Shown here one piece after another: positions 24,676-32,800 of a stretch of DNA of 64,000 bases. The notes beneath the pieces are model-generated. The model did no database searches. It saw nothing but the letters and a program-made list of their open reading frames with translations, and was not told the DNA's origin. The translations under genes were made by a program, and so were the position numbers. The stretch's first letter is position 1; every line of letters begins with the position of its first letter. The stretch is from Xenophilus aerolatus (GTDB lineage Bacteria > Pseudomonadota > Gammaproteobacteria > Burkholderiales > Burkholderiaceae_C), in contig JASCNX010000002.1 of NCBI GenBank assembly GCA_029968055.1, forward strand, positions 124,001 to 188,000. Direction: 5' to 3'.

Positions 24676-25071
24676 TCAGCGCGGCCGCAGCAGCTTGCCG
24701 GTGGACGACGCGCGCGCCAGCGTGCGGCCGTCGGCGGCCAGCAGATCCGCTTCGAGGAACACCACGCTGCCGCCCCAGCGCAGCACGCGTGCCTCGCCCT
24801 CGACGGGCGCCACGCCCACGCGGTCGAGGAAGCTCACCTTGAGCTCGAGCGTCGCCAGGCCGGTGCCCGGCTCGCGCGCCGCCACGGCGAAGGCCATCGC
24901 GTTGTCGAGCCAGGCCGTGATGAAGCCGCCCTGCACGATGGTGCCGTTGGTGTGCGCGAACTCGGGCCGCGGCGCGAAGCGCACCCGCGCGATGCCGGCG
25001 GGGTCGCTGGCGAGCAGGCGGTCGAAGCCGATCGCGTGGAGCAGCGGGTGGGCGTCCTTTTCGATGTCCAT
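24676..25071 (-). CDS. PaaI-type thioesterase
   Basis: A 131-residue hotdog domain beginning MDIEKDAHPLLHAIGFDRLL. The PaaI signature is EFAHTNGTIVQGGFITAWLDNAMAFAVAA (about 37-65), followed by LELKVSFLDRVGV and the closing strand GRTLARASSTGKLLRP. The in-frame extension beyond ATG 25071 overlaps the promoter region of the divergent DUF2164 gene and has no domain sequence. The substrate is probably an acyl- or aryl-CoA; identity unknown. Confidence 0.87.
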   Translation of the reverse strand: MDIEKDAHPLLHAIGFDRLLASDPAGIARVRFAPRPEFAHTNGTIVQGGFITAWLDNAMAFAVAAREPGTGLATLELKVSFLDRVGVAPVEGEARVLRWGGSVVFLEADLLAADGRTLARASSTGKLLRPR

Positions 25072-25203
25072 GGCGTGGGGTACGGCAAGCGTCGGCAGTG
25101 CGGCGCCGCAGGATAGCCGCGACGGTGCGGCCGGCGCTGTCGCCTCGGCGCAGCGGTCTACGATGGCGGCCTCACCCGCCCTCACCCGCCGTAGGAGGCC
25201 GCA

Positions 25204-25488
25204 TTGCCCATCGAACTGCCCAAGGAGGCCCGCGCCGCGGCCGTCCAGTCCATCGAGCGCTACTTCGACGAGGAGTTGCAGCAGCGCATCGGCAACATCC
25301 AGGCCGGCGCGCTGCTGAACTTCTTCCTGCAGGAGATCGGGCCCAGCGTCTACAACGCCGCCGTGGCCGACGCCCAGGAGCGCATGCTGGGGCGGGTGCA
25401 GGAACTCGACATCGACTGCCACGAGGACGAGTTCGGCTTCTGGAAAGGGCGCGGCCCGCAGGCCGCGCCCGGCAGTCGCCGGCGCTGA
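25204..25488 (+). CDS. DUF2164 family protein
   Basis: A 94-residue protein starting at TTG 25204, preceded by AGGAGG at nine bases, which decides the start. Family sequence: MPIELPKEARAAAVQSIERYFDEEL, then IGNIQAGALLNFFLQEIGPSVYNAAVADAQERM. The family is widespread and uncharacterised. The last 20 residues are basic and Pro/Arg-rich and probably disordered. Confidence 0.88.
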   Translation: MPIELPKEARAAAVQSIERYFDEELQQRIGNIQAGALLNFFLQEIGPSVYNAAVADAQERMLGRVQELDIDCHEDEFGFWKGRGPQAAPGSRRR

Positions 25489-25501
25489 GCGCCCGGTCCG
25501 G

Positions 25502-25960
25502 TCACTGGCCGGCCACGATGGCGGCGATCAGGCCGCCGGCGATCGCGCCCAGTACGAAGTCGCCGTTGATCTGCATCCACTGGTAGCCCGAGGGCGGCGC
25601 CTGCAGGTGGCGCGCACGCCAGTCGGTGACGACGTACTGCGGCGCACGGTAGCTGGCCGGCACGTAGCCGCCGCGGTGCCACTGCGCATGCGGGCGGGGC
25701 GGGCCCGGCCGGACGTCGCGGCGATCGTCGCGATCCCAGCGCTCCTGGCGCTCCCAGCGGTCGGCACGGTCGCGCCGGTCATGGTCGCGCTCATAGCGTT
25801 GGCTCTGGTCCCAGCGCGGGCCGGGGCCGTCCCCCCGGCCCGGGAAGCCCTGGGCCATGGCGCCACCGGCCAGGGTGAGGGCCAGCGTCGCCGCGAGGAC
25901 GCGCGCGCCGCGGCGAGTGCGGGTGGACGGGGTGCTGGGGGTGGTGGGGCTGTGCTTCAT
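25502..25960 (-). CDS. RcnB-like periplasmic protein
   Basis: A 152-residue secreted protein with an N-terminal signal peptide (VLAATLALTLAGGAMAQ, cleavage about residue 36) and a middle of alternating Arg/Asp/Trp repeats (RYERDHDRRDRADRWERQERWDR). It ends with the RcnB-type end PQYVVTDWRARHLQAPPSGYQWMQINGDFVLGAIAGGLI. RcnB in enterobacteria affects nickel/cobalt homeostasis, but most homologues of this length are uncharacterised. A strong ribosome binding site is not obvious. ATG 25960 opens the signal peptide. Confidence 0.8.
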   Translation of the reverse strand: MKHSPTTPSTPSTRTRRGARVLAATLALTLAGGAMAQGFPGRGDGPGPRWDQSQRYERDHDRRDRADRWERQERWDRDDRRDVRPGPPRPHAQWHRGGYVPASYRAPQYVVTDWRARHLQAPPSGYQWMQINGDFVLGAIAGGLIAAIVAGQ

Positions 25961-26103
25961 GGCGACTCCTTCTGTGTGTGAAACCATGGCTCCCATGCTG
26001 CGGGCCGCATGTGTCGCGGCCGCCCGGCGCCGATGAGCGCCGAATGAAGGATGTAAGCGCCCGTGAAGACGGGGCGAATGCCTAGGCGCGGCGGCTGGCG
26101 CAG

Positions 26104-26126
26104 AAAAAAGCCCGCGGGGAGCGGGC
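26104..26126 (-). terminator. Rho-independent terminator downstream of ridA
   Basis: On the minus strand, stem GCCCGC/GCGGGC with a five-base loop, followed by TTTTTT (26109-26104). It lies between the ridA-like gene and the RcnB-like gene, both on the minus strand. RcnB must therefore have its own promoter in 25961-26103. Confidence 0.8.
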
Positions 26127-26309
26127 CGAAGAACCTTGGGTTCGAGAAGAGACGTTGCGCCGGATCGTTCTGGTCTGGTGGCGCTTCCCCTTGAAGCGTC
26201 GATGCGTGACGGCCCCACTGTGGCACGAGCGGCGCTCCGCAAGCGTGACATAGTTGGCAATCACTCTGTCCTGTTGGTGAACAAATGTCACCAGCAGGGC
26301 TCACGGGGT

Positions 26310-26699
26310 TCAACCGCCCTTCCGCAGTCGGGCCGTGGCCTCGATCTCGATGCGCATGCGTGGGTCGGCCAGGCCGGCCGAGATCATCATCGCCGCCGGG
26401 CGCACCGCGCCGAACCAGCGGCGCAGCACCGGCCAGCAGGCCGGGAATTCGGCCGCGTCGGGCAGCACATAGGTCACGCGCACCACGTCGGCCATCGACG
26501 CGCCGGCCTCGCGCAGCGCCGAGTCGATGTTCTTCAGGCACTGCTCGGCCTGGGCCACCACGTCGTCGGCGATGGTCATCGTGGCGTAGTCGAAACCGGT
26601 GGTGCCGGAGACGAAGACCCAGTCACCGTCGACCACCGCGCGGGAATAGCCGATCTCCTCCTCGAAGGTGGAGCCGGAACTGATGAGGCGCCGGGTCAT
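26310..26699 (-). CDS. RidA/YjgF family protein
   Basis: A 129-residue RidA-fold protein (MTRRLISSGSTFEEEIGYSRAVVDGDWVFVSGTTGFD, then QAEQCLKNIDSALREAGASMADVVRVTYVLPDAAEF). RidA proteins deaminate reactive enamine intermediates from amino acid metabolism. This copy has ADPRMRIEIEATA near the end, where canonical RidA has a similar strand with the catalytic Arg/Glu. The opening TRRLISSGSTFEEE marks the Rid branch seen near amino acid catabolism rather than RidA itself. It is followed closely upstream by a secreted-protein gene on the same strand. Confidence 0.87.
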   Translation of the reverse strand: MTRRLISSGSTFEEEIGYSRAVVDGDWVFVSGTTGFDYATMTIADDVVAQAEQCLKNIDSALREAGASMADVVRVTYVLPDAAEFPACWPVLRRWFGAVRPAAMMISAGLADPRMRIEIEATARLRKGG

Positions 26700-26704
26700 G
26701 GCAC

Positions 26705-27064
26705 TCAGGGCGCGTTGCCCTGCGGCCCCACGGGCGGGGGCGCCGCACGCCCGCTGGAGCCCGGCGCGAGCTTGCGCCCGAAGGCCTCGCCCACGTTGCG
26801 CACCGGCCGGCTGGCCGCTTCGGAACCGCGCTGGATGCCGCGCCGCGCTGCATCGTCGGCATGCCCGATGCCGCGGCCCGCGGCGTCGGTGCCGCGCTGC
26901 ACGCCCGTGGTCGCCCTGTCGTGCGGCTTCTTGAGCGTGTTCGCGGGCCGCGTGGGCGGCGGGTTGTTGGCGTTGGCGCCTTGCGCCTGGGCCAGGCCGG
27001 CCGCCGCGAAGGCCATCGCGGCGACGCCGGCGTTCAGGGCGCGCAAGGAAGGTCGGAAGGGCAT
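26705..27064 (-). CDS. Secreted hypothetical protein
   Basis: A 119-residue protein with a signal peptide (RALNAGVAAMAFAAAGLAQAQG, cleavage about 28). The polar, Arg/Pro/Gly-rich mature part contains the repeat-like RGTDAAGRGIGHADDAARRGIQRGSEAASRP. No domain recognised; it is probably disordered in the periplasm. ATG 27064 places the signal peptide at the N-terminus. The gene sits five bases upstream of the RidA-like gene and is probably cotranscribed with it. Confidence 0.6.
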   Translation of the reverse strand: MPFRPSLRALNAGVAAMAFAAAGLAQAQGANANNPPPTRPANTLKKPHDRATTGVQRGTDAAGRGIGHADDAARRGIQRGSEAASRPVRNVGEAFGRKLAPGSSGRAAPPPVGPQGNAP

Positions 27065-27111
27065 CGGTGAAGGTCTCCTGCGGGTGGCGGTCCCCGCAGG
27101 GCATCGCCGTT

Positions 27112-27999
27112 TCACACGGCCGGCTTGTCGCTCGGCGTCTGGATGTTGTCCTTGAGCTCCTGGTTCATCGGCAGGCCGATGGCCTGGTTCTTGGGCGGGA
27201 TCGGGCCCATGAACCACTTGTTGTAGAGCTTCTCGAACTCGCCGGATTTCATCATGCCGGTGATCACGCCGTCGACCAGCGCCTTGAACTTGGGATCGTC
27301 CTTGCGCAGCATGCAGGCATAGGGCTCCACCTGCAGCGCGTCGCCCACCACGTCGAGCGATGCCGGGTCCTTCGCGTTGGCCTTGAGGCCGAAGAGCAGG
27401 ATGTCGTCCATCGGGAAGGCCGAGGCGCGGTCGGTCTCGACCAGCAGCAGCGCGTCGGCATGGTCCTTGGTACCGATGACGTCGAGGTCGAGCTTCTTCT
27501 CGTCGTTGTACTTGCGCACGACCAGCATGTTGGTGGTGCCGGTGGTGATGGCCACCTTCTTGCCCTTGAGGTCGGCCCAGTTCTTGATGCCCGAGCTCTT
27601 CTTCACCAGCAGGCGCGTGCCGGTGTAGAAGTGGTTGATGGCGAAGTCGACCTCCTTGCCACGGGCGGTGTTGTTGGTGGTCGAGCCGCACTCCAGGTCG
27701 ATGGTGCCGTTGGAGAGCAGCGGGATGCGGTTCTGCGATGTCACGGCCATCCAGCCGACTTCGAGGTTCGGCTTGCCGGTCTGCTTCTTCACCGCGGCCA
27801 CGACGGCATTGGCGATGTCGACCGCGAAGCCGATCGGCTTGCCCGGCGCCTCGAGGTAGCTGAAGGGCACCGAGGATTCGCGGTACGCCAGCGTGATCTT
27901 GTTCGCCTCGGCCACCTTGGCCAGCGTGTCGGCCGCCTGGGCCCCAGTGGCGGCCAGCGCGGCCAGCAGCACGGCGGAAGAAAGAACGGAGAGCTTCAT
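27112..27999 (-). CDS. Periplasmic amino acid-binding protein (glutamate/aspartate type)
   Basis: A 295-residue family-3 solute-binding protein with signal peptide (MKLSVLSSAVLLAALAATGAQA) and the GltI-like core: LAYRESSVPFSYLEAPGKPIGFAVDI, then ECGSTTNNTARGKEVDFAINHFYTGTRLLV. The EPYACMLRKDDPKFK segment also fits glutamate/aspartate binding. ATG 27999 has AAAGGTGCCC upstream; an in-frame GTG two codons earlier is less likely. No permease or ATPase genes are adjacent, so it may serve a transporter encoded elsewhere. Confidence 0.9.
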   Translation of the reverse strand: MKLSVLSSAVLLAALAATGAQAADTLAKVAEANKITLAYRESSVPFSYLEAPGKPIGFAVDIANAVVAAVKKQTGKPNLEVGWMAVTSQNRIPLLSNGTIDLECGSTTNNTARGKEVDFAINHFYTGTRLLVKKSSGIKNWADLKGKKVAITTGTTNMLVVRKYNDEKKLDLDVIGTKDHADALLLVETDRASAFPMDDILLFGLKANAKDPASLDVVGDALQVEPYACMLRKDDPKFKALVDGVITGMMKSGEFEKLYNKWFMGPIPPKNQAIGLPMNQELKDNIQTPSDKPAV

Positions 28000-28305
28000 G
28001 GGCACCTTTCTGGGAAATGGAGCGGGTGGACGATGGCCTCTCTAGCAAGGCGCCGGCCAGTGTGGCAGCGGCCGGCTCGGCGGGAGCATTCCTTTTTGCC
28101 CGGCGGCCATGCCCAAAGCTTATGGAGCGCCACGCCCGCACGGGCCGCCCGTGCGCGGCCCATTACCTCGCGGCATGGGTGCGGGTGCTATCGGCATTTT
28201 CCAGAACGTGACCTGCGCCTTAGAGTGGGCGAATGCTCAGGCGGCGACGACCCGCACGCCTGATCGACACCCGCAACCGCCCTTCCCCTTCCCGCTTCCT
28301 CCAAC
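28000..28305. other. Divergent promoter region, no gene
   Basis: The 306 bp between the binding-protein gene (minus) and the DadA-like gene (plus) hold no convincing ORF. They must contain both promoters. I saw no clear operator pair or terminator. Confidence 0.5.
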
Positions 28306-29547
28306 ATGCACATCTGCGTGCTCGGCGCCGGCATCGTGGGCCTCGCCACGGCCTGGGAACTGCACCGCCAGGGCCACGACATCACGGTGGTCGACCGCGC
28401 CCTGCCCGGCAGCGGCACCAGCAGCGGCAACGGCGCGCAGCTGAGCTATTCCTACGTTGCACCGCTGGCCGATGCCTCGATCTGGGCGCAGCTGCCGCAC
28501 TTGCTGCTGGCGGCCGATTCGCCGCTCAAGCTGCGGCCGCAGCTCGACCCGCAGCAGTGGCGCTGGGGCGTCGAGTTCCTGGCCGCCTGCAACGCCGGCA
28601 CCGCCGCTGCGACCACGAAGCGCCTGCTCGCGCTGGCCGCACGCAGCCGCGAAGGTTTCGAGGCGATGCGCGCCGAACTCGCGCCCGACTGCGACTTCTC
28701 GGCCACCGGCAAGCTGGTGCTGTACCGCAGCGCCGCCGGCGTCGAGGCCACGCGCCGCCAGGTCGAACTGCAGCGCGCGCTGGGCGCCCCCGCACAGACG
28801 ATCGTCACGCCGGAGGAGTGCGCCGCGCTGGAGCCCGCCCTTGCCGGCTACCACCGCGAGATCGCCGGCGGCGTGCACACGCCGAGCGAATGCGCGGCCG
28901 ACTGCTTGAAGGTCTGTCAGGCGCTCGCGTCTGCGCTGGCGGCACGCGGCGTGCGCTTCGTGCTGGGCCATGCGGTGCAGGCCTTCGATCGCCAGGGCCG
29001 CGACATCGCGGCGGTGCAGACCGAAGCCGGCCCTGTCGCCGCCGACGCGTTCGTGATGGCGTTGGGCACGGCCTCGGCCCGCTTCGGCCGCCAGCTCGGC
29101 GCGCATGTGCCGGTGTATCCGCTCAAGGGCTACAGCATCACCGTGCCGGTCGACGCCGCCCCCGGCGCCGCGCCGCGCGTGAGCGTGACCGACAGTGCTC
29201 GCAAGACCGTCTTCGCGCGCCTGGGCGACCGGCTGCGCGTGGCCGGGATGGCCGAGCTGGTGGGTGAAGATGCACGCATCCCGAAGGACCGCATCGACGC
29301 GCTGATCGAAGCGACGAAGGCCGTCTTCCCGCGCGCCGCGCGCGACTTCGACGCACCCGAGCCCTGGACCGGCATGCGCCCCGCGACACCCAAGGGCACG
29401 CCGCTCGTCGGCGTCCTGCCCGGCGCGCCGCGCAACCTGCTGTTCAACACGGGGCATGGGGCGCTAGGGTTCACGCTGGCGTTCGGGACGGCGCGCGAAG
29501 TCGCGGCGCGGCTGCCTTCGGTACACGCGCGGCCGTCGATGCCGTGA
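28306..29547 (+). CDS. D-amino acid dehydrogenase, DadA-like
   Basis: A 413-residue FAD-dependent enzyme that oxidises D-amino acids to 2-oxo acids, passing electrons to the respiratory chain. It has the Rossmann dinucleotide motif VLGAGIVGLATAWELHRQGHD (residues 5-25), DadA-type SSGNGAQLSYSYVAPLADAS (about 46-65), and the late TPWTGMRPATPKGTPLVG-like segment with a GHGALGFTLAFGTA end that closes the FAD site. No alanine racemase is adjacent, so it is not the classical dadAX operon. Relatives also oxidise other amines; D-alanine is the default. Confidence 0.9.
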   Translation: MHICVLGAGIVGLATAWELHRQGHDITVVDRALPGSGTSSGNGAQLSYSYVAPLADASIWAQLPHLLLAADSPLKLRPQLDPQQWRWGVEFLAACNAGTAAATTKRLLALAARSREGFEAMRAELAPDCDFSATGKLVLYRSAAGVEATRRQVELQRALGAPAQTIVTPEECAALEPALAGYHREIAGGVHTPSECAADCLKVCQALASALAARGVRFVLGHAVQAFDRQGRDIAAVQTEAGPVAADAFVMALGTASARFGRQLGAHVPVYPLKGYSITVPVDAAPGAAPRVSVTDSARKTVFARLGDRLRVAGMAELVGEDARIPKDRIDALIEATKAVFPRAARDFDAPEPWTGMRPATPKGTPLVGVLPGAPRNLLFNTGHGALGFTLAFGTAREVAARLPSVHARPSMP

Positions 29548-29664
29548 AACGCCGGGACTTCGCATCGCCGGGGATCCTCCGGTTCGGCGTTGCCACGGAG
29601 AGACCGCGGACATCACGGTGCAAACCAGCCAAGCGTCTTCATTCGCAGAGTCCTCAGTGCCTCG

Positions 29665-31074
29665 TCAAAGGGCGGGGTGAAGGTCGCGGACACCACTGGC
29701 CGACTCCAGCAGTGCGGCGGCGTGCAGCAGGGTGGCTTCGCCCAGCCACGTCGACACCAATTGCACACCGATCGGCATGCCGTCGCGGCTGGTGCCGAAT
29801 CGCATCGACATGCCAGGCAAGCCTGTCAGGTTCAACGGAACCGTTGATCCTTGCAGATAGGTGGCATCGACCTTCTGGCCGTTGATGATGAACTCGGAGA
29901 GGCCGTGCTTTTGCGCCGGTATCGGCTGCACTGGCGTGAGCAGCAGGTCAAAACGCTCGAAGTACTCGGCGAAGCCGTCTTTCAGTCGCTCGGCCGCCTG
30001 CTCGGCCGCGACGTAGTCCGTCATCGACGTGTCGGGCAGGGCAAGCATGGTCTTCGCCATCAGGTAGAGCTCATCGCTGTGGCGGCCTCGGGTGGCTTCT
30101 GCAAAGGCGGGCTTCATCTCCATCACGTGGAGACGGTTGAAGACATCGAGCGCAAAGTCTCGTTCCAGGGCCGGAATCCGTACCGGCTCCACGGTGGCGC
30201 CCAAGCGCTTGAAGGCGTCGGCTGCCGCGACCACTGTCGACGCGACTTCGGGGTCGATCGGTCCGAAGCCGGGTTCAACCAGCCAGCCCACGCGCAGCGG
30301 TCGCGAAGGCGTGAAGCGCGTCGAGCCATCGAACGCGCCCGCGCCGGAAGAAAACGCGTCCGCCCCGTCCGGACCCGCCATCAGCGAATAGGCCAATGCG
30401 ACATCGCGGACGCTGCGCGCCATCGGTCCGACGTGCCAGAAGCGGCGCGGAGCACGCGGCCAGATGCCCGTCATGGGCACACGTCCGTGCGTGGCCTTCA
30501 ACGATGTGATGCCGGTCTGCGCTGCCGGGCCGCGGACGGAAATCGCCAGGTCGGTGCCCAGGCCCAGCGGCGACATGCCGGCTGCGATGGCAGCCGACTC
30601 GCCGCCGCTCGAACCGCCGGGAGTGCGCTCGAGATTCCACGGGTTGTTCGTGCGACCCGAGAGCAGGTTGTCGCTCTCGATCCAGTACGAAAACTCGGGA
30701 AGGTTGGTCTTCGCGAGCAGGATGCCGCCCGCGGCCTTCAGGCGCGCAACGCTGGTGGCATCCGCATCCGGCGTGCGGCCCTTGAAGATTGGCGAGCCGC
30801 GCTGCGTCGGCACGCCCGCGGTGTCGATCGAATCCTTGACCGTGAAGGGCACACCGTGCAACGGACCCAGCTCGCCGCCTTTCATGACGGATGCTTCGGC
30901 TGCCCTGGCCGCAGCCAGCGCACTGTCTGCGACGGTGACGATGGCGTTGACGCGCGCGTCGACGGCTTCGATGCGATCGAGGTGCGCCTGGATGACCTCG
31001 ACGGGGGATACCTCACGGGTGCGGATGAGTTCGGCCAGACGCGTCGCGTCGAAATGGATGAGATCAGAAATCAT
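29665..31074 (-). CDS. Amidase signature family hydrolase
   Basis: A 469-residue Ser-cisSer-Lys hydrolase. The catalytic Lys80 (PFTVKDS), cis-Ser155 (TPGGSSGGESAA) and nucleophile Ser179 (GTDLAISVRGPAAQTG) are all present. The usual GGSIR before the nucleophile is changed to AISVR, so the oxyanion loop differs from the type enzymes. The substrate is unknown; amidase, GatA-like and aryl-acylamidase members all exist. The gene diverges from a TetR regulator, and the 163-bp gap carries two identical-core palindromes, so substrate-induced expression is likely. Confidence 0.9.
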   Translation of the reverse strand: MISDLIHFDATRLAELIRTREVSPVEVIQAHLDRIEAVDARVNAIVTVADSALAAARAAEASVMKGGELGPLHGVPFTVKDSIDTAGVPTQRGSPIFKGRTPDADATSVARLKAAGGILLAKTNLPEFSYWIESDNLLSGRTNNPWNLERTPGGSSGGESAAIAAGMSPLGLGTDLAISVRGPAAQTGITSLKATHGRVPMTGIWPRAPRRFWHVGPMARSVRDVALAYSLMAGPDGADAFSSGAGAFDGSTRFTPSRPLRVGWLVEPGFGPIDPEVASTVVAAADAFKRLGATVEPVRIPALERDFALDVFNRLHVMEMKPAFAEATRGRHSDELYLMAKTMLALPDTSMTDYVAAEQAAERLKDGFAEYFERFDLLLTPVQPIPAQKHGLSEFIINGQKVDATYLQGSTVPLNLTGLPGMSMRFGTSRDGMPIGVQLVSTWLGEATLLHAAALLESASGVRDLHPAL

Positions 31075-31083
31075 GGAAAGCCT

Positions 31084-31101
31084 CTATCTGCCAGTTGGTA
31101 G
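31084..31101. promoter_or_regulatory. Operator site 1 in the amidase-tetR region
   Basis: CTATCTGCCAGTTGGTAG, an imperfect dyad (CTATC/GGTAG) 10 bases upstream of the amidase ATG. It is nearly identical to the site at 31141-31158 (one base differs). Confidence 0.65.
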
Positions 31102-31140
31102 GCATCGGATCGTAGGCATGTCCGGGAAAAGGGTCAACAA

Positions 31141-31158
31141 CTATCTGCCAGTTGATAG
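31141..31158. promoter_or_regulatory. Operator site 2 in the amidase-tetR region
   Basis: CTATCTGCCAGTTGATAG, with perfect outer arms CTATC/GATAG. It lies 57 bases from site 1, in the same orientation, between the divergent amidase and TetR-family genes. A near-invariant 18-bp pair in such a gap is the expected signature of the local regulator's binding sites. Confidence 0.7.
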
Positions 31159-31236
31159 AAAACGTGCAGCGGGCTAAGATTGCATGCGTCAGCGCATATT
31201 GATTGACGGAACAACGCGCTTCAAAAAGAACAGTCT

Positions 31237-31812
31237 GTGGGCACCAACTCTCGAGAAACCATACTGGCCGCAGCCAGGCAGACCGCGCAGTTGCACGGTT
31301 ACAGTGGCTTGAACTTCCGTGACCTCGCACGTGATGTAGGGATCAAGAGCGCGAGCATTCACTACTACTTTCCGAGCAAAGCCGATTTGGGAGCGGCCGT
31401 TGCGCGCCGCTATTGGGAGGACAACGCGGCAGCCCTGGACGCGATGTCGGACGAGTTCAAGGACCCGCTGCAGTGCCTGCAGGGTTACCCGGATCGCTTC
31501 CGCCAGTCGCTCGCGAACGAAAACCGTCTTTGCCTGTCCAGCTTCATGGCGGCGGAATACGACGATCTGCCGGAGACCGTCAAAGCGGAAGTGCAGGCCT
31601 TCGCCGACGTCAATATCGCGTGGCTGAGCAAAGTGCTGGTGGCTGCGGGTGTTGTCCCCGCCGAGGACAGCGAGGCGCGCGCACGCGCCATCTTTGCGGC
31701 AGTGGCGGGTGCGCAGCTCATCGCCCGCAGCCGCTCCGATATCTCGCTGTACGACGCCATGATCGACAGCTACCGAGCGGCGGGCCTTTTCGGGCGCATT
31801 GCTACCTCTTGA
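31237..31812 (+). CDS. TetR/AcrR family regulator of the amidase locus
   Basis: A 191-residue TetR-type protein starting at GTG 31237. The helix-turn-helix domain (SRETILAAARQTAQLHGYSGLNFRDLARDVGIKSASIHYYFPSKADLGAAV, about 5-55) is classic. The C-terminal domain has CLSSFMAAEYDDLPETVKAEVQAFADVNIAWL, close to the AcrR/TetR_C group with a conserved Cys near residue 88. It is divergent from the amidase and very probably binds the paired 18-bp sites in between. Confidence 0.9.
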   Translation: MGTNSRETILAAARQTAQLHGYSGLNFRDLARDVGIKSASIHYYFPSKADLGAAVARRYWEDNAAALDAMSDEFKDPLQCLQGYPDRFRQSLANENRLCLSSFMAAEYDDLPETVKAEVQAFADVNIAWLSKVLVAAGVVPAEDSEARARAIFAAVAGAQLIARSRSDISLYDAMIDSYRAAGLFGRIATS

Positions 31813-31887
31813 AGGGCATGCCGGGACCGCTCGAACCCAAGCGTTGGCCCCTGTAGCTGACGACTTGGCGCCTGCTTCGACAAGACC

Positions 31888-32793
31888 TCAAAGCCGCGAT
31901 CCGGCCAGCACCTGCTGCACACACCGCAGCATGCTTCTCACCGCCACCGACTCCCTCCCCTCGGCAGGCCGCAGAGCACGCACCGGCACGGGCACCTCGG
32001 GCTGCAGCGCCAGCACGTCGACTTTCGCTGCATCGGCCGACAGGGCCGTGCAGCCGTCGACGAGCGCGATGCCCAGGCCGTGCTGCGCCATGGCGAGCGC
32101 GGCGTGGTACGTCTGCACGGTGATCACGGCCTGCAGGCCCACGCCGGCTTCGCGGCAGGCCTGGCTCAGGCTCAGGCCGACCGGGTCGCGGGCGTCGAGG
32201 GCGATGACCGGGACGTCGCCCAGCGCGGCCAGGTCGACAACGCCCGTGCGCACCACGGCAGGCGGCAGCAGGCCCTTGGGCGCGACGCAGACCATGCGGC
32301 TGTCGGCCAGGGTCTCGTGCGTGAGGCCGGGCGGCACGATGGGGCTGAAGGCCAAGCCGATGTCGGCCTCGCGCAGGAGCAGCTTCGAGACGATCTGCGG
32401 CGTGTGCAGCGCCTCGACGTGGATGGCGACCTGGGGATGCTTCTTGCGGAAGGCGACCAGCGCGCGTGGCAACACCTCGTGCGTGAGCGCCATCACGGCC
32501 AGGATGCGCAGCTCCTGCGTCGCGCCGTCGGCCTGCCGCAGGTTGGCGGCCAGGCGCTGCACCTCGTCGAGCTGGGCGAACAGGCGCTCGATGTGCGGAT
32601 ACAGCGCCTGCGCCTCGCTGGTGGGCAAGAGGCGCCCCTTGGCGCGGCGGAACAGCGCGAAACCCAACTGCAGCTCGGCATGCTGCAGGGTGCGGCTGAC
32701 GGCCGGCTGCGTGACGTTGATGAGCCGCGCCGCGGCGCTCACGCTGCCGGTGAGCATGACGGCGTTGAAGACCTCGATGTGGCGCAGGCGCAT
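31888..32793 (-). CDS. LysR family transcriptional regulator
   Basis: A 301-residue LysR-type regulator: N-terminal winged helix MRLRHIEVFNAVMLTGSVSAAARLINVTQPAVSRTLQHAE (1-40) and the co-inducer-binding domain with LALTHEVLPRAL-like segments (about 92-300). ATG 32793 (MRLRHIEVF) matches the usual start; an in-frame ATG 36 bases upstream is less likely. It lies 8 bp after the cobalamin adenosyltransferase gene on the same strand. The target is unknown, since it is not divergent from any gene here. Confidence 0.9.
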   Translation of the reverse strand: MRLRHIEVFNAVMLTGSVSAAARLINVTQPAVSRTLQHAELQLGFALFRRAKGRLLPTSEAQALYPHIERLFAQLDEVQRLAANLRQADGATQELRILAVMALTHEVLPRALVAFRKKHPQVAIHVEALHTPQIVSKLLLREADIGLAFSPIVPPGLTHETLADSRMVCVAPKGLLPPAVVRTGVVDLAALGDVPVIALDARDPVGLSLSQACREAGVGLQAVITVQTYHAALAMAQHGLGIALVDGCTALSADAAKVDVLALQPEVPVPVRALRPAEGRESVAVRSMLRCVQQVLAGSRL

Positions 32794-32800
32794 GCGGCGG

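Noticed and set aside
26705-28141. A frame joining the secreted hypothetical protein to the binding-protein region
   Set aside because: The joined part upstream of 27064 reads as frame-shifted sequence of the amino-acid-binding gene. The signal peptide at 27064 marks the true start.
31870-31884. GCTTCGACAAG fragment near the LysR gene as another palindromic-repeat copy
   Set aside because: Only one half-arm is present and no partner arm follows, so it may be chance.
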